64,000 nucleotides of DNA. It comes from Sphingobacterium chungjuense (GTDB lineage: Bacteria; Bacteroidota; Bacteroidia; Sphingobacteriales; Sphingobacteriaceae). The DNA is taken from contig NZ_WLYS01000001.1 of NCBI RefSeq assembly GCF_011316935.1, positions 372,001-436,000 of the forward strand. The letters run 5' to 3'. The notes beneath the pieces are model-generated. The model had not been told where the DNA came from. It saw only the letters and a program-made list of their open reading frames with translations, and searched no databases. Both the position numbers and the translations under genes were made by a program. Shown here piece after piece: positions 53,639 through 62,913 of this stretch. How positions within the stretch are numbered: the stretch's first letter is position 1; the number at the start of each line of letters is the position of its first letter.

Positions 53639-55951
53639 ATGTTAACGACAAACAACTTAGGTTACCCAAGAGTAGGACCTTTCCGCGAATTGAAAAAAGC
53701 GAACGAGGCATATTGGGCAAAAAAAATTAGCCAAGAAGAACTTCTACATACCGCAAAAAGCATCCGTGAAGCCAACTGGAAATTGCAACAAGACAATGGC
53801 TTTACTTTAATCCCTTCGAATGATTTTTCATTCTACGATCAAGTATTGGATTTGTCTCTTACCATTGGCGCTATTCCTGCGCGTTACCAGTCGCTTTTGA
53901 ACAAAATCGATGGCGATTACAGCTTAGACCTATATTTTGCTTTGGCAAGAGGTTTCCAAGCAGAAGGTGTGGACGTGACGGCGATGGAGATGACCAAATG
54001 GTTTGACACCAACTACCACTACATGGTGCCTGAATTCACCAAGAATCAGGAATTCAAATTAACTTCTGAAAAATTCTTAAAAGAATACAACGAAGCTAAA
54101 TCATTAGGTATCGAGACCAAACCGGTATTGATTGGCCCAATCACATACCTTTTACTGGGTAAAGAAAAAGAAGAAGGCTTTGACCGCATCGACCTAATCG
54201 AGCGTTTGTTGCCAGTTTACGAAGAGATCGTTTCGAAATTAGCCGCTGCTGGTGCACAATACATCCAGATTGATGAACCGTACTTGGCGTTGGATATCGA
54301 CGAAAAAGTGAAAGGTCTGTACAAAACAGTATTCGAAAAATTGAATGCTGCAGCGAGTAACACCAAATTGATCGCAACTACGTACTTCGAGGCACTAAGA
54401 GACAACGAAGATTTAGCACTAAACCTACCAGTTCACGCATTACACATTGATTTGGTACGCGGTGAAGATCAATTGGATACCATCTTAGCAAAAGTCCCTA
54501 CTTCGCTAACGCTTTCATTAGGCGTGGTAGAAGGACGTAACATCTGGAAAAACGATTATGAGAAATCGTTAAGCAAGATCCAACAAGCGGTAGATGCATT
54601 GGGTAAAGACCGCGTTTGGGTAGCTCCAGCTTCTTCCCTATTGCACGTGCCATTTGATTTGGAAAACGAGACAAACGAAGAATCACTTCCTGCTGAGGTT
54701 AAAAACTGGTTAGCATTTGCTAAACAAAAATTAGCGGAGGTAAAAGACCTAGCAACATTGGCTGATGGTGATGTTGATGCAGAAACACAGAAACGTTTTG
54801 AAAGCAACAAAGCAGCTGCAGAAAGCCGGCGCACTTCTCCATTAATCCACAAACCAGAAGTAAAAACACGTACAAGCAACATCACCGATGACGATGCAAA
54901 ACGTACTTCGGTATTTGCAGACCGTAAGGCGGCGCAACAGGAAAAATTCAATCTTCCGGCGTTTGCGACCACGACTATTGGTTCATTCCCACAAACGAAA
55001 GACGTGCGTAAATGGCGTGCCGATTTGAAAAAAGGCGCTATTTCGCAGGAAGAATACGATAAAGCAATTGCAGAAGAAACAGAAAACACGATTCGCTTGC
55101 AAGAGCAGTTGGATATCGACGTATTAGTACACGGTGAGTTCGAGCGTAATGACATGGTAGAATATTTCGGCGAGCAATTAGCTGGCTATGCCTTTACGCA
55201 ATACGGCTGGGTACAATCTTATGGTTCTCGTTGTGTAAAACCTCCGGTTATTTATGGCGATGTGTACCGTCCAGCAGATATGACGGTACGTTGGTCTGCT
55301 TACGCACAATCGTTGACAGAACGTCCAGTAAAGGGCATGTTGACGGGACCAGTGACGATCTTGCAATGGTCATTCGTTCGTAACGACCAACCACGCTCTA
55401 CCACGACTTACCAAATCGCGTTGGCGATCTTGGACGAGGTACAAGCGTTAGAAAAAGCAGGTATCAAAATCATCCAAATCGACGAGCCAGCTATCCGTGA
55501 AGGATTACCTTTGCGCAAAGCAGATCAAAAAGATTATTTGAATTGGGCTGTACGTGCGTTCCGCGTGTCTTCATCCAATGTAGATGATGATACACAGATC
55601 CACACGCACATGTGTTACTCCGAGTTCAACAATGTGATTGAGGATATCGCAGCGATGGACGCAGACGTTATTACGATCGAGACTTCTCGTTCGCAAATGA
55701 AATTGTTGAATGCATTTGCTGGTGATTTCAAATATCCGAACGACATTGGCCCAGGTGTTTACGATATCCACTCTCCACGCGTGCCTAGCACCGAAGAAAT
55801 GGTGGAGCTATTGCGTAAAGCAAAAGACGTAGTACCAGCGGAACAATTGTGGGTAAACCCTGACTGTGGATTGAAAACTCGTGCTTGGCCAGAAACCAAA
55901 GCGGCGTTGGAATCGATGGTAGAAGCGGCCAAAATTTTACGTGCTGAGTAA
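53639..55951 (+). CDS. metE: Cobalamin-independent methionine synthase
   Basis: MetE (770 residues) transfers a methyl group from methyltetrahydropteroyl-triglutamate to homocysteine, using zinc. The N-terminal domain starts LGYPRVGPFRELKKANEAYW. The C-terminal catalytic barrel holds TTIGSFPQTKDVRKWR, YGWVQSYGSRCVKPP, IDEPAIREGLPLR, THMCYSEFN and NPDCGLKTR, with zinc ligands His and Cys in the last motifs. Expression is controlled by the SAM riboswitch. Confidence 0.97.
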   Translation: MLTTNNLGYPRVGPFRELKKANEAYWAKKISQEELLHTAKSIREANWKLQQDNGFTLIPSNDFSFYDQVLDLSLTIGAIPARYQSLLNKIDGDYSLDLYFALARGFQAEGVDVTAMEMTKWFDTNYHYMVPEFTKNQEFKLTSEKFLKEYNEAKSLGIETKPVLIGPITYLLLGKEKEEGFDRIDLIERLLPVYEEIVSKLAAAGAQYIQIDEPYLALDIDEKVKGLYKTVFEKLNAAASNTKLIATTYFEALRDNEDLALNLPVHALHIDLVRGEDQLDTILAKVPTSLTLSLGVVEGRNIWKNDYEKSLSKIQQAVDALGKDRVWVAPASSLLHVPFDLENETNEESLPAEVKNWLAFAKQKLAEVKDLATLADGDVDAETQKRFESNKAAAESRRTSPLIHKPEVKTRTSNITDDDAKRTSVFADRKAAQQEKFNLPAFATTTIGSFPQTKDVRKWRADLKKGAISQEEYDKAIAEETENTIRLQEQLDIDVLVHGEFERNDMVEYFGEQLAGYAFTQYGWVQSYGSRCVKPPVIYGDVYRPADMTVRWSAYAQSLTERPVKGMLTGPVTILQWSFVRNDQPRSTTTYQIALAILDEVQALEKAGIKIIQIDEPAIREGLPLRKADQKDYLNWAVRAFRVSSSNVDDDTQIHTHMCYSEFNNVIEDIAAMDADVITIETSRSQMKLLNAFAGDFKYPNDIGPGVYDIHSPRVPSTEEMVELLRKAKDVVPAEQLWVNPDCGLKTRAWPETKAALESMVEAAKILRAE

Positions 55952-55981
55952 TTCTTCGCTCGTAAAAATGTAGATCATATC

Positions 55982-56023
55982 AATAACCCCGAGACGGCAA
56001 GCCATCTCGGGGTTATTTTTTTG
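55982..56023 (+). terminator. Rho-independent terminator after metE
   Basis: AATAACCCCGAGA and TCTCGGGGTTATT form a 13-bp perfect stem, extended inward by GGC/GCC, followed by a T-run of seven. Confidence 0.92.
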
Positions 56024-56102
56024 TCATTTAAAAACCGTATTTCACGCAAAAACAGCAAACATTATGCTTTGCATCTTGTTCTTAGAGGTAAACAAAACTA
56101 TT

Positions 56103-56279
56103 ATGAAAAGATTTATACCAATGGCGCTGCTATTTACGCTAGCCGCCAATCTACTGACGAGCTGTGAGGCTATCGAAGGAATTTTCAAAGCAGGTATGTG
56201 GACTGGGATCATTGTAGTGGTCGCTGTTGTTGCATTGATCATTTGGATTATTTCCAAAGTGGCCGGCGGAAAGAAATAA
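56103..56279 (+). CDS. Tiny membrane lipoprotein, unknown function
   Basis: This 58-residue protein is MKRFIPMALLFTLAANLLTS, then CEAIEGIFKAGMWTG and a TM stretch IIVVVAVVALIIWIISKVAGGKK. The lipobox is LLTSC (Cys21), so it is predicted to be lipid-anchored with a second membrane segment. I chose the ATG at 56103; an in-frame upstream ATG at 56064 lacks a signal-peptide pattern. Small proteins of this layout are common in Bacteroidota. The neighbours give no clue to function. Confidence 0.65.
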   Translation: MKRFIPMALLFTLAANLLTSCEAIEGIFKAGMWTGIIVVVAVVALIIWIISKVAGGKK

Positions 56280-56303
56280 CTATCAGCCAAAGAGGCATCT
56301 ATG

Positions 56304-56348
56304 AACAAGAGCGGCCTGATCAACTATGTTGATCAGGCCGCTCTTGTT
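56304..56348. other. 21-bp perfect hairpin between convergent genes
   Basis: Bases 56304-56324 pair exactly with 56328-56348 around TAT. It separates the tiny lipoprotein gene and the ATPase gene, which converge. Neither strand has a proper T-run, so termination by this hairpin would be unusual but is plausible on both strands. Confidence 0.7.
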
Positions 56349-56362
56349 GTATAGCACTTTTG

Positions 56363-59089
56363 TTATGCTGTCTGCTCCTCTTTCTTGGTGAGCACGAACT
56401 TGCGAACTATCCATTTCTCCATTTCTACAATCACAAAAACCGCCACACCTAAGTATACTGGATATTGCCAGAATGATAAAGCAATCGGCTCCGTATCGAA
56501 GATATTATTCATGAATGGCAAATACGTAATCGCTGCCTGCAGCACGAATAAGATGATCGCAACAATATAAATGGCCTTGTTGGAAAAGAATTTGCTATCG
56601 AACGCTGTACCGTGAATACTCCGACAATTGAACAAATGGAATAATTGAGAAATCACAATGGTTTGCATCGTAACGGTACGGATCGTACCATTCTCCACTC
56701 CTTGCGCTGTTAAATACTGTACTAAATACAAGGTACCGCCACCAATAAGCACTGAAACAAATATTATACGCCAGATGAAATAACCACTCAACAGCGGTTC
56801 TTTCTCTCTGCGCGGTGGCCTTTTCATCGTGCCATCTTCAATCTCTTCAAAGGCTAATGCCAAGGATACCGTCACGGAAGTTACCATATTCACCCAAAGG
56901 ATTTGCAGCGGCGTGAGCGGCATGATGTAGCCAAACAGAATACTGGCCATAATCAACAAACTTTCTGCACCATTCGTCGGCAAAATGAAGAGAATGGTTT
57001 TCTTTAAGTTATCGTAGATCCTCCGCCCTTCTTCTACCGCGTCTACTATCGTGCGGAAGTTATCATCTGCCAGCACCATTTCCGACGCATCTTTGGTTAC
57101 TTCCGTACCTTTAATGCCCATCGCAATACCGACGTCCGCTTTCTTCAAAGCGGGCGCATCATTCACGCCATCGCCAGTCATCGCGCAAATTCGCCCTTCG
57201 GCTTGCAACGCCTCCACCAAACGCAGTTTATGCTCTGGGCTAGTACGCGCAAAGATATCATACTCTTTCACGGCTTTGCGCATTTCTTCGTCGCTCATCT
57301 TTTCCAGATCCGCACCTCGGCAGGCTTTTTCGCCGTCGCCGATGCCCATTTCTTGGCCAATGGCTTTAGCCGTATCGACATGATCGCCCGTAATCATTTT
57401 GACGCGAATGCCAGCGTCCGTACATATTTTGATTGCCTCTATCGCTTCCTCACGTGGCGGATCGATAATACCTGCCAAACCAATCATCACCAAATCCTCT
57501 TGCAGATCATCGTGATCAATTTTCTCGCCGCTTGATGATACTTTTTTATACGCTGCCGCAATAAGGCGTTTGCCTTCCTTCGCTAATGCAGATACTTGCT
57601 CTTCCCAATAATCTGCATCTATATCGACTTCTTCGCCATCTTTTCCCAATTGTTTCGTAGCAAGCTCAATCAGCCGATCAGGCGCTCCCTTCACATACAT
57701 CAGTCCTTGGCCATCCTGCTCAATGAGTGTAGCCATGTATTTATAGTCCGAATCAAATGGTATGGTAGATTCTCGCTTGGGTTTCTCTTTCTCCAATCCG
57801 CTTTTCTCATACACCGTGACTAATGCGCCTTCTGTTGGATCTCCTTTAATACCCCAATCACCATCTTTGCCTTTATCCAATGAAGCTTCGTTACAGATAT
57901 ACACACAGCGCAATAATTCTTGCAGATTGTCATCCTCCTCTACCTTCACCGCTTTCTTTTCTTGCTGTATTTCACCCTCTTCTGGCGAATAACCAATGCC
58001 GGTTACGGCATATTGCTGTTCAGCTAATACGATATCTTTCACGGTCATTTCATTCCGCGTCAGCGTACCTGTTTTGTCAGAGCAGATCACAGAAACAGAA
58101 CCTAAGGTTTCGACGGACGGCAAGTTGCGGATAATCGCATTCCGCTTCGCGAGGTTTTGCACACCGATGGCGAGAATAATGGACAAGATGGCTGGCAAAC
58201 CTTCGGGAATAGCTGCCACGGCCAATCCAATAACCGACATCAGCAATTCTTCGGTATCATAATCTCGGAGAAAATAGCCGTAGGCAAACGTGGCGGCCGC
58301 TAATACCAGCGTCGCTAACGCTACGGTTTTACCGAATTGCGCAGTTTGCCGAAGCAATGGCGTGGTGAGCTGCGTCACATCAGACATCATCTGATTGATC
58401 TTTCCAATCTCTGTATCTTTTCCAATGGCGATCACCACTCCTTTTCCCGTTCCGTTACTCACCGTGGTGCTGGTGTATGCCATATTTTTACGATCGCCCA
58501 GATCCATATCTTCTTCCAATGGCTCTGTATTTTTTTCCGACGATTCGGATTCACCTGTGAGGGCAGATTCTTCAATTTTGAGATTATCCGATTCGAATAG
58601 CCGTAAATCGGCAGGCACTTTATCACCAGCAGACAACAGAACAATATCGCCGAGCACGACTTCTGTCGCGTCAATTTCTTCTCGCTTGCCATCGCGCAGC
58701 ACCGTCGCTTTCAGCGAGAGTATGCCTTTGATACTTTCCAAAGCTTTCTCTGCTTTTCCTTCTTGTACAAAACCAATCGCCGCATTGATAATAGCCACCA
58801 GGATGATGACGATGGTGTCGGTATAGTGTCCTAGAATAGTGGTTACGACCGCAGCTGCGAGTAAGACATAGATCAATACATCGTGAAAATGCTTAATGAA
58901 ACGTATGAACGTACTTTCTTTTTTCTTCTGTGGGAGCTCGTTTCGACCATGCTTTTTCAGCAATTTTTCTGCGGTCGCTTTATTTAATCCTTCAGAGGTA
59001 TCTACTTCTAGCCTGGATAGTACCGTATCAACATCGAGTGCATGCCAATGCGCTGCCTTGCTCTTTCCCTCTTGGTTAGCATTTGCCAT
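56363..59089 (-). CDS. P-type cation-transporting ATPase (P2-like)
   Basis: This is a 908-residue pump. A cation-ATPase N-domain is followed by TM1-2, the actuator loop with TGES (178-181), and TM4 with AAIPEGLPA. The phosphorylation site is Asp338 in CSDKTGTLT; the KGAPDRL nucleotide-binding motif and GDGVNDAPALKKADVG hinge follow. TM5 starts NGAESLLIMA, and TM6 reads LQILWVNMVTSVTVSLALAFEE. Overall it resembles Ca2+/cation pumps of the P2 group. The Asp of the Ca2+-pump TM6 (VNLVTD) is Ser here, so the ion is uncertain. The gene is monocistronic. Confidence 0.9.
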   Translation of the reverse strand: MANANQEGKSKAAHWHALDVDTVLSRLEVDTSEGLNKATAEKLLKKHGRNELPQKKKESTFIRFIKHFHDVLIYVLLAAAVVTTILGHYTDTIVIILVAIINAAIGFVQEGKAEKALESIKGILSLKATVLRDGKREEIDATEVVLGDIVLLSAGDKVPADLRLFESDNLKIEESALTGESESSEKNTEPLEEDMDLGDRKNMAYTSTTVSNGTGKGVVIAIGKDTEIGKINQMMSDVTQLTTPLLRQTAQFGKTVALATLVLAAATFAYGYFLRDYDTEELLMSVIGLAVAAIPEGLPAILSIILAIGVQNLAKRNAIIRNLPSVETLGSVSVICSDKTGTLTRNEMTVKDIVLAEQQYAVTGIGYSPEEGEIQQEKKAVKVEEDDNLQELLRCVYICNEASLDKGKDGDWGIKGDPTEGALVTVYEKSGLEKEKPKRESTIPFDSDYKYMATLIEQDGQGLMYVKGAPDRLIELATKQLGKDGEEVDIDADYWEEQVSALAKEGKRLIAAAYKKVSSSGEKIDHDDLQEDLVMIGLAGIIDPPREEAIEAIKICTDAGIRVKMITGDHVDTAKAIGQEMGIGDGEKACRGADLEKMSDEEMRKAVKEYDIFARTSPEHKLRLVEALQAEGRICAMTGDGVNDAPALKKADVGIAMGIKGTEVTKDASEMVLADDNFRTIVDAVEEGRRIYDNLKKTILFILPTNGAESLLIMASILFGYIMPLTPLQILWVNMVTSVTVSLALAFEEIEDGTMKRPPRREKEPLLSGYFIWRIIFVSVLIGGGTLYLVQYLTAQGVENGTIRTVTMQTIVISQLFHLFNCRSIHGTAFDSKFFSNKAIYIVAIILFVLQAAITYLPFMNNIFDTEPIALSFWQYPVYLGVAVFVIVEMEKWIVRKFVLTKKEEQTA

Positions 59090-59237
59090 TTAAAATAATT
59101 GTTGGGTTTATATTAAAAATTTTACTATTGTTTGAACAAACAAATCCATATAACTGTTTTACGATTTTTCAGTCTGCCCAAAGTGCGCTTCACACATAGA
59201 AATTAAAACCGATTAGGAATTATGTCTACTTTGATCG

Positions 59238-59245
59238 TAGCTTTG
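59238..59245 (+). promoter_or_regulatory. -7 promoter element of mtgA
   Basis: TAGCTTTG fits TAnnTTTG and lies 27 bases before the ATG at 59273. It lies downstream of an alternative in-frame ATG at 59222, so it supports the later start. Confidence 0.5.
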
Positions 59246-59272
59246 CATTTTAATTGGGATCATATCATCAGC

Positions 59273-60001
59273 ATGGCGATCAAGCGCGGTACAAAAAACA
59301 GCAAAAAGAAGAAGGTTACGAAGAAACAGAACAAAGTGCTCTGGTGGGCTGGGCGTATTTTTCTCGGCATGATCGTCTTTAGCCTCCTATGGGTGATCGC
59401 CTTACGCTTTATCAATCCGCCGATCACGTATTTGATGATCAAACGCGGATTTGAATGGCAATCGCAAGGCAAAGGTTTTAAGATTGATAAAACCTGGCTG
59501 CCTTATGAGGACATGTCTGATAACCTCAAGAAAGCAGCTTTGGCTGGTGAAGATGCTTTCTTCATGACGCATCATGGTTTTGACACCAAAGCGATAGAGC
59601 AAGCTCTAAAACGCAACCAATCGGGCGATGCGCTGCGTGGCGGCAGTACGATCAGTCAACAAGTGGCCAAAAATGTGTTTTTATGGCCCGCGCGATCTTG
59701 GTTTCGCAAAGGTTTAGAAACCTATTTTACGGTTTTGATTGAGCTGTTCTGGTCGAAGAAGCGGATTTTAGAGGTGTATCTCAATGTCATTGAGATGGGA
59801 CAAGGTGTATATGGCGCCGAAGCCGCATCACATTATTATTATGGTAAATCGGGGAAAAGTTTGAGTCGCAAAGAAGCAGCACTAATCATCGCGATATTGC
59901 CTAATCCACGCAAATGGGATGCGCGCAGACCATCAGCTTACGTCAACCGACGGGCAAACAGCATCGTGCGCTACCTCAATCATTACAAGATTCCGGAATA
60001 A
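59273..60001 (+). CDS. mtgA: Monofunctional peptidoglycan glycosyltransferase
   Basis: This is a family GT51 transglycosylase that polymerises lipid II into glycan strands. A basic cytoplasmic N-terminus (RGTKNSKKKKVTKKQNK) precedes one TM helix at about 28-48. The catalytic domain has GEDAFFMTHHGFDTKAIEQA (with catalytic Glu), RGGSTISQQVAKNVFLWPARSWFRKGLE and KRILEVYLNVIEMGQGVYGAE. There is no transpeptidase domain. The start at 59273 is supported by the promoter element. About 242 residues is normal. Confidence 0.95.
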   Translation: MAIKRGTKNSKKKKVTKKQNKVLWWAGRIFLGMIVFSLLWVIALRFINPPITYLMIKRGFEWQSQGKGFKIDKTWLPYEDMSDNLKKAALAGEDAFFMTHHGFDTKAIEQALKRNQSGDALRGGSTISQQVAKNVFLWPARSWFRKGLETYFTVLIELFWSKKRILEVYLNVIEMGQGVYGAEAASHYYYGKSGKSLSRKEAALIIAILPNPRKWDARRPSAYVNRRANSIVRYLNHYKIPE

Positions 60002-60045
60002 AAAAAGCCCGCTGTTGCTGATCTCCAGATCAGCAACAGCGGGCT
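60001..60045. terminator. Bidirectional terminator between mtgA and the glycan-binding lipoprotein gene
   Basis: AGCCCGCTGTTGCTGATCT (60006-60024) pairs perfectly with 60027-60045 around CC. On the minus strand TTTTTT follows directly, so it terminates the polysaccharide locus. On the plus strand the T-run is poor. Confidence 0.85.
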
Positions 60046-60072
60046 AGCTATCTTAGTTTGTGTTGCGTGTTT

Positions 60073-61401
60073 TTAGCGTTTTTCTACGGTAAGCACAGCC
60101 GCTTGATTACCGGCGCTCACATCTACGGTTAGCACATACGTACTGCCCGCTTCTAATGCTGCGCCCGTCGTGATGCCCAAATTACCAGAATCTCTGCCAT
60201 TGGTACCATCACCAATAAAAATCAATTCACTCTCGGTACGGATATGTGTACCACCAAATTCGCCGCCCCAGCCTTTCTGGTGGAAAAATTTGAAGTTGAT
60301 GTTATCAGCACGCATGGATTCGCCGCCCACTACCGTAACGCGGTAGCGCTTGTTGCCGATTGGCGCCATACATAATGCTTTTTCCGTTGTCCAACCGACT
60401 TGATTAGCCAAGTTTGGTTTTCCGATGCCTTCTCCGATAATCCAGATCGCGCCTGTTCCATCCGTATTTAGTTTCGCTAATTGCCCCGCTTGCATGGCTT
60501 CGATAATAAAATACTTACGCACGAAATCAGCCGTAATACGATAGGTTCCATTAATCGCATCAAAACGATATTCGCCATTTTCCTGACGGATAAAATCCGC
60601 ATCAATCGACCAGTCTGCTAAATCCGCAATGCCATCAATGCGCAGCACTTGATCTTTCTGCAACGATATGTCGGCGGTATACAATTCTTCACCAGACAAT
60701 AGGAGATCTACATCGTTGATGCTATAACTCAAGAATGGTCCTGCTGTATAATTCATCGTGTTGAAGGTGATCGGATACACCCCATCAGAAAGGTACGAGA
60801 AGGAGATCAGGCTGTTGGTACCTTGTGTGATTTTATCACCGGTGTAGCCAAATTGTACCACATTGCCATGCTCACCAAAAGCCGGTGCTTCGATGTAGCC
60901 TTTTAATTTCATTGGAAATTCTTTCTCCACCTCATATTGGTAAAGCCCCATTCTACGCATCTCGTGTCGCGTTCCGTCTTCTGCCACCAAAGTAAGATGC
61001 GGATAATCCGGACGTTGCAGCGGCACGGCAATCTGCGCTTCGCTTGTGCCTTTGTTGATGTTTTGCAACACCAATTTAATGGTAGCAGCGCCATTCGGGA
61101 TTTCGGCATAATATGGCGCAAATAGCTTGCCTTCGTAGCGACCATATTCTTTCGTACGGATTGTCTTTTCCGACACGATTTCATCCCCGTAGTACAAATA
61201 GGCTTTTAACGTGGACAAAGGAATGCCACTGCCATCGCTGACGTCTACACTAAAGTGTAGACTATCTGCGAAATAGGCATTATCATAGGCGGTATGTAGG
61301 GTCATTTCTGGACTGCCATCCATCGCAGATTGCTCTTTCTGGCAGCTTGTGGTCGCCATAAGAGCGATCACGCATCCGATCAAAAAACTATATCTTTTCA
61401 T
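60073..61401 (-). CDS. Surface glycan-binding lipoprotein (DUF5016/5125-type) of a PUL
   Basis: This 442-residue lipoprotein has the signal MKRYSFLIGCVIALMATTSC (lipobox Cys20) and a mature, all-beta protein. An N-terminal Ig-like part (MTLHTAYDNAYFADSLHFSVDVSDGSGIPLSTLKAYLYYG) is followed by further beta domains. The C-terminal SusE/DUF-like domain has WIIGEGIGKPNLANQVGWTTEKALCMAPIGNKRYRVTV and FKFFHQKGWGGEFGG. It lies 8 bases after the GH30 gene and resembles the surface glycan-binding protein next to the GH30 gene in the Bacteroides beta-1,6-glucan locus. It should capture glycan at the cell surface. Confidence 0.75.
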   Translation of the reverse strand: MKRYSFLIGCVIALMATTSCQKEQSAMDGSPEMTLHTAYDNAYFADSLHFSVDVSDGSGIPLSTLKAYLYYGDEIVSEKTIRTKEYGRYEGKLFAPYYAEIPNGAATIKLVLQNINKGTSEAQIAVPLQRPDYPHLTLVAEDGTRHEMRRMGLYQYEVEKEFPMKLKGYIEAPAFGEHGNVVQFGYTGDKITQGTNSLISFSYLSDGVYPITFNTMNYTAGPFLSYSINDVDLLLSGEELYTADISLQKDQVLRIDGIADLADWSIDADFIRQENGEYRFDAINGTYRITADFVRKYFIIEAMQAGQLAKLNTDGTGAIWIIGEGIGKPNLANQVGWTTEKALCMAPIGNKRYRVTVVGGESMRADNINFKFFHQKGWGGEFGGTHIRTESELIFIGDGTNGRDSGNLGITTGAALEAGSTYVLTVDVSAGNQAAVLTVEKR

Positions 61402-61409
61402 ACGAATTC

Positions 61410-62894
61410 TTATTTACTCCACTGATAAGAAACAACTGAATTGGCCGGCACGATGTGTGTGAAATGCTTATCACCATCACTAAATGTTACCGATGTATCT
61501 ACCGAATTGCTGTTGGCCAATACAATAGCAAAGCTATTATCCGGATTGCGAAATGCACTATGTATGATTCCCTCTGGCGTTTTCCCTTTTGAACCAATGC
61601 GAACTGCACCTGATTTCACCACGGCCGATAGATGACCTACAACGAAGTAATGCGAGTTTTTCTTGATAGTACGGTAATCCGAGTCAATATCGACCGCACC
61701 ATAACAAGTAAGGCAACCGCCTTCACGTGTTGGGCCTCGATCGGCATCTAACATTAAGTTCCACACGATAACACCGCGGCTCCAGTTGTTGATGGTTCCC
61801 AAGCCAACTTCACGCATATCGGCGATTAATTGCGTACTCAACACATTCCCGTTGTTCCACGTACCGATCGATGTTTCAGAAAAGATCAATTCTTTATCTG
61901 GTGCTTTGGCATGAATATCCAACAACTCACTGCGATCGCCACCGTAGTTATGGTATGCTGCTCCCGCAATGTATTGCGACGCCTCAGCATCTTCATAGAT
62001 GCGGACTGGGTAACTTTGCTGATCGGCCATATTATCATAGTTGTAGTTATGATCGTAGGCATAGATCTTCGTTTGCAATCCTGCACCACGCAATTTAGGT
62101 CCTAAAGCTTGCTTGATGAAATCACGTTGCTCTTCCCACTTCATCACCATCGAAGCAGAATTTAGGTGATTCAATGGCTCGTTTTGTGGCGTGATGGAAT
62201 GGATACGAATTCCTTGCGCTTCCATCGCTTGAATCCATTTGACGAAGTACGTTCCGTAATCTTGGTAATAAGCCGGATTAAGATGTCCGCCCGTCCAAGA
62301 TGTGTACGGAGCACGTTCTTGTAAATTGTTGACTTTCATCCAAAGTGGCGCTGTCCAAGGCGAACCCATCACTTTAATATCTGGGTTTATCGCCAAGATC
62401 TCCTTCATCACGGGAATTACATATTCCAATTCTTCTTTTTGCAACGCAAAATTCTCGATGCCCGGTTTGTCATTCAGCGTGTATTCGCTTAGGGAAAAAT
62501 CCGAACAGCCAATGGCAATACGCACATAGCTCTGCCCCATCCCTTCGGTAGTCGAAAAGGTTTCTTTCAAGAACTTTGTACGATCTGCTGCAGACATTTT
62601 TAATAAGTTGTACGCCGAAGATCCAGTGATGGCTGCGCCAAAACCATCCATGGTTTGGTAGGTTTGCTGCGGATCTAAGAATAAGGTATTGGGCGATAGA
62701 TTGTCATTCGTACTAAAATTGAGGTACGTTTTCTTGAATTCCTGAATACGGTATCCAGAGGTTACGTATAAGGTGACATCGCCAGAAGTTGGCTCGGGTT
62801 CTGGTATCATTTCGGTGAACGAACTCTCCGAACCACAGGAAAGCATCAGCAGAAATCCTAAAGAAAATTGTAGCATCATATGTCGTTTTATCAT
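61410..62894 (-). CDS. GH30-family lipoprotein glycosidase, probable endo-beta-1,6-glucanase
   Basis: This is a retaining glycoside hydrolase of clan A. The signal peptide has lipobox Cys20 (LLMLSC), followed by a linker rich in Glu/Pro. The (beta/alpha)8 barrel plus beta domain has QTMDGFGAAITGSSAYNLLK, the acid/base Glu239 in SITPQNEP, and the nucleophile Glu340 in LIFSETSIGTW; the end is a beta-sandwich with FVVGHLSAVVKSG. I chose the ATG at 62894; 62903 is an alternative. The neighbours suggest GH30 subfamily 3 activity on beta-1,6-glucan, but glucocerebrosidase-like or other activities are possible. Confidence 0.88.
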   Translation of the reverse strand: MIKRHMMLQFSLGFLLMLSCGSESSFTEMIPEPEPTSGDVTLYVTSGYRIQEFKKTYLNFSTNDNLSPNTLFLDPQQTYQTMDGFGAAITGSSAYNLLKMSAADRTKFLKETFSTTEGMGQSYVRIAIGCSDFSLSEYTLNDKPGIENFALQKEELEYVIPVMKEILAINPDIKVMGSPWTAPLWMKVNNLQERAPYTSWTGGHLNPAYYQDYGTYFVKWIQAMEAQGIRIHSITPQNEPLNHLNSASMVMKWEEQRDFIKQALGPKLRGAGLQTKIYAYDHNYNYDNMADQQSYPVRIYEDAEASQYIAGAAYHNYGGDRSELLDIHAKAPDKELIFSETSIGTWNNGNVLSTQLIADMREVGLGTINNWSRGVIVWNLMLDADRGPTREGGCLTCYGAVDIDSDYRTIKKNSHYFVVGHLSAVVKSGAVRIGSKGKTPEGIIHSAFRNPDNSFAIVLANSNSVDTSVTFSDGDKHFTHIVPANSVVSYQWSK

Positions 62895-62913
62895 GGTTAT
62901 CATTATTTATGGG

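Noticed and set aside
54556..55155. 199-codon minus-strand frame inside metE
   Set aside because: It lies entirely opposite a well-conserved metE region and has no family motifs.
58395..58826. 143-codon plus-strand frame inside the P-type ATPase
   Set aside because: It is antisense to conserved ATPase sequence, with Ser/Arg-rich composition typical of a shadow frame.
59222..59272. Longer start for mtgA at 59222
   Set aside because: A TAGCTTTG promoter element lies within the extra 51 bases, and the family normally starts with the basic segment at 59273.
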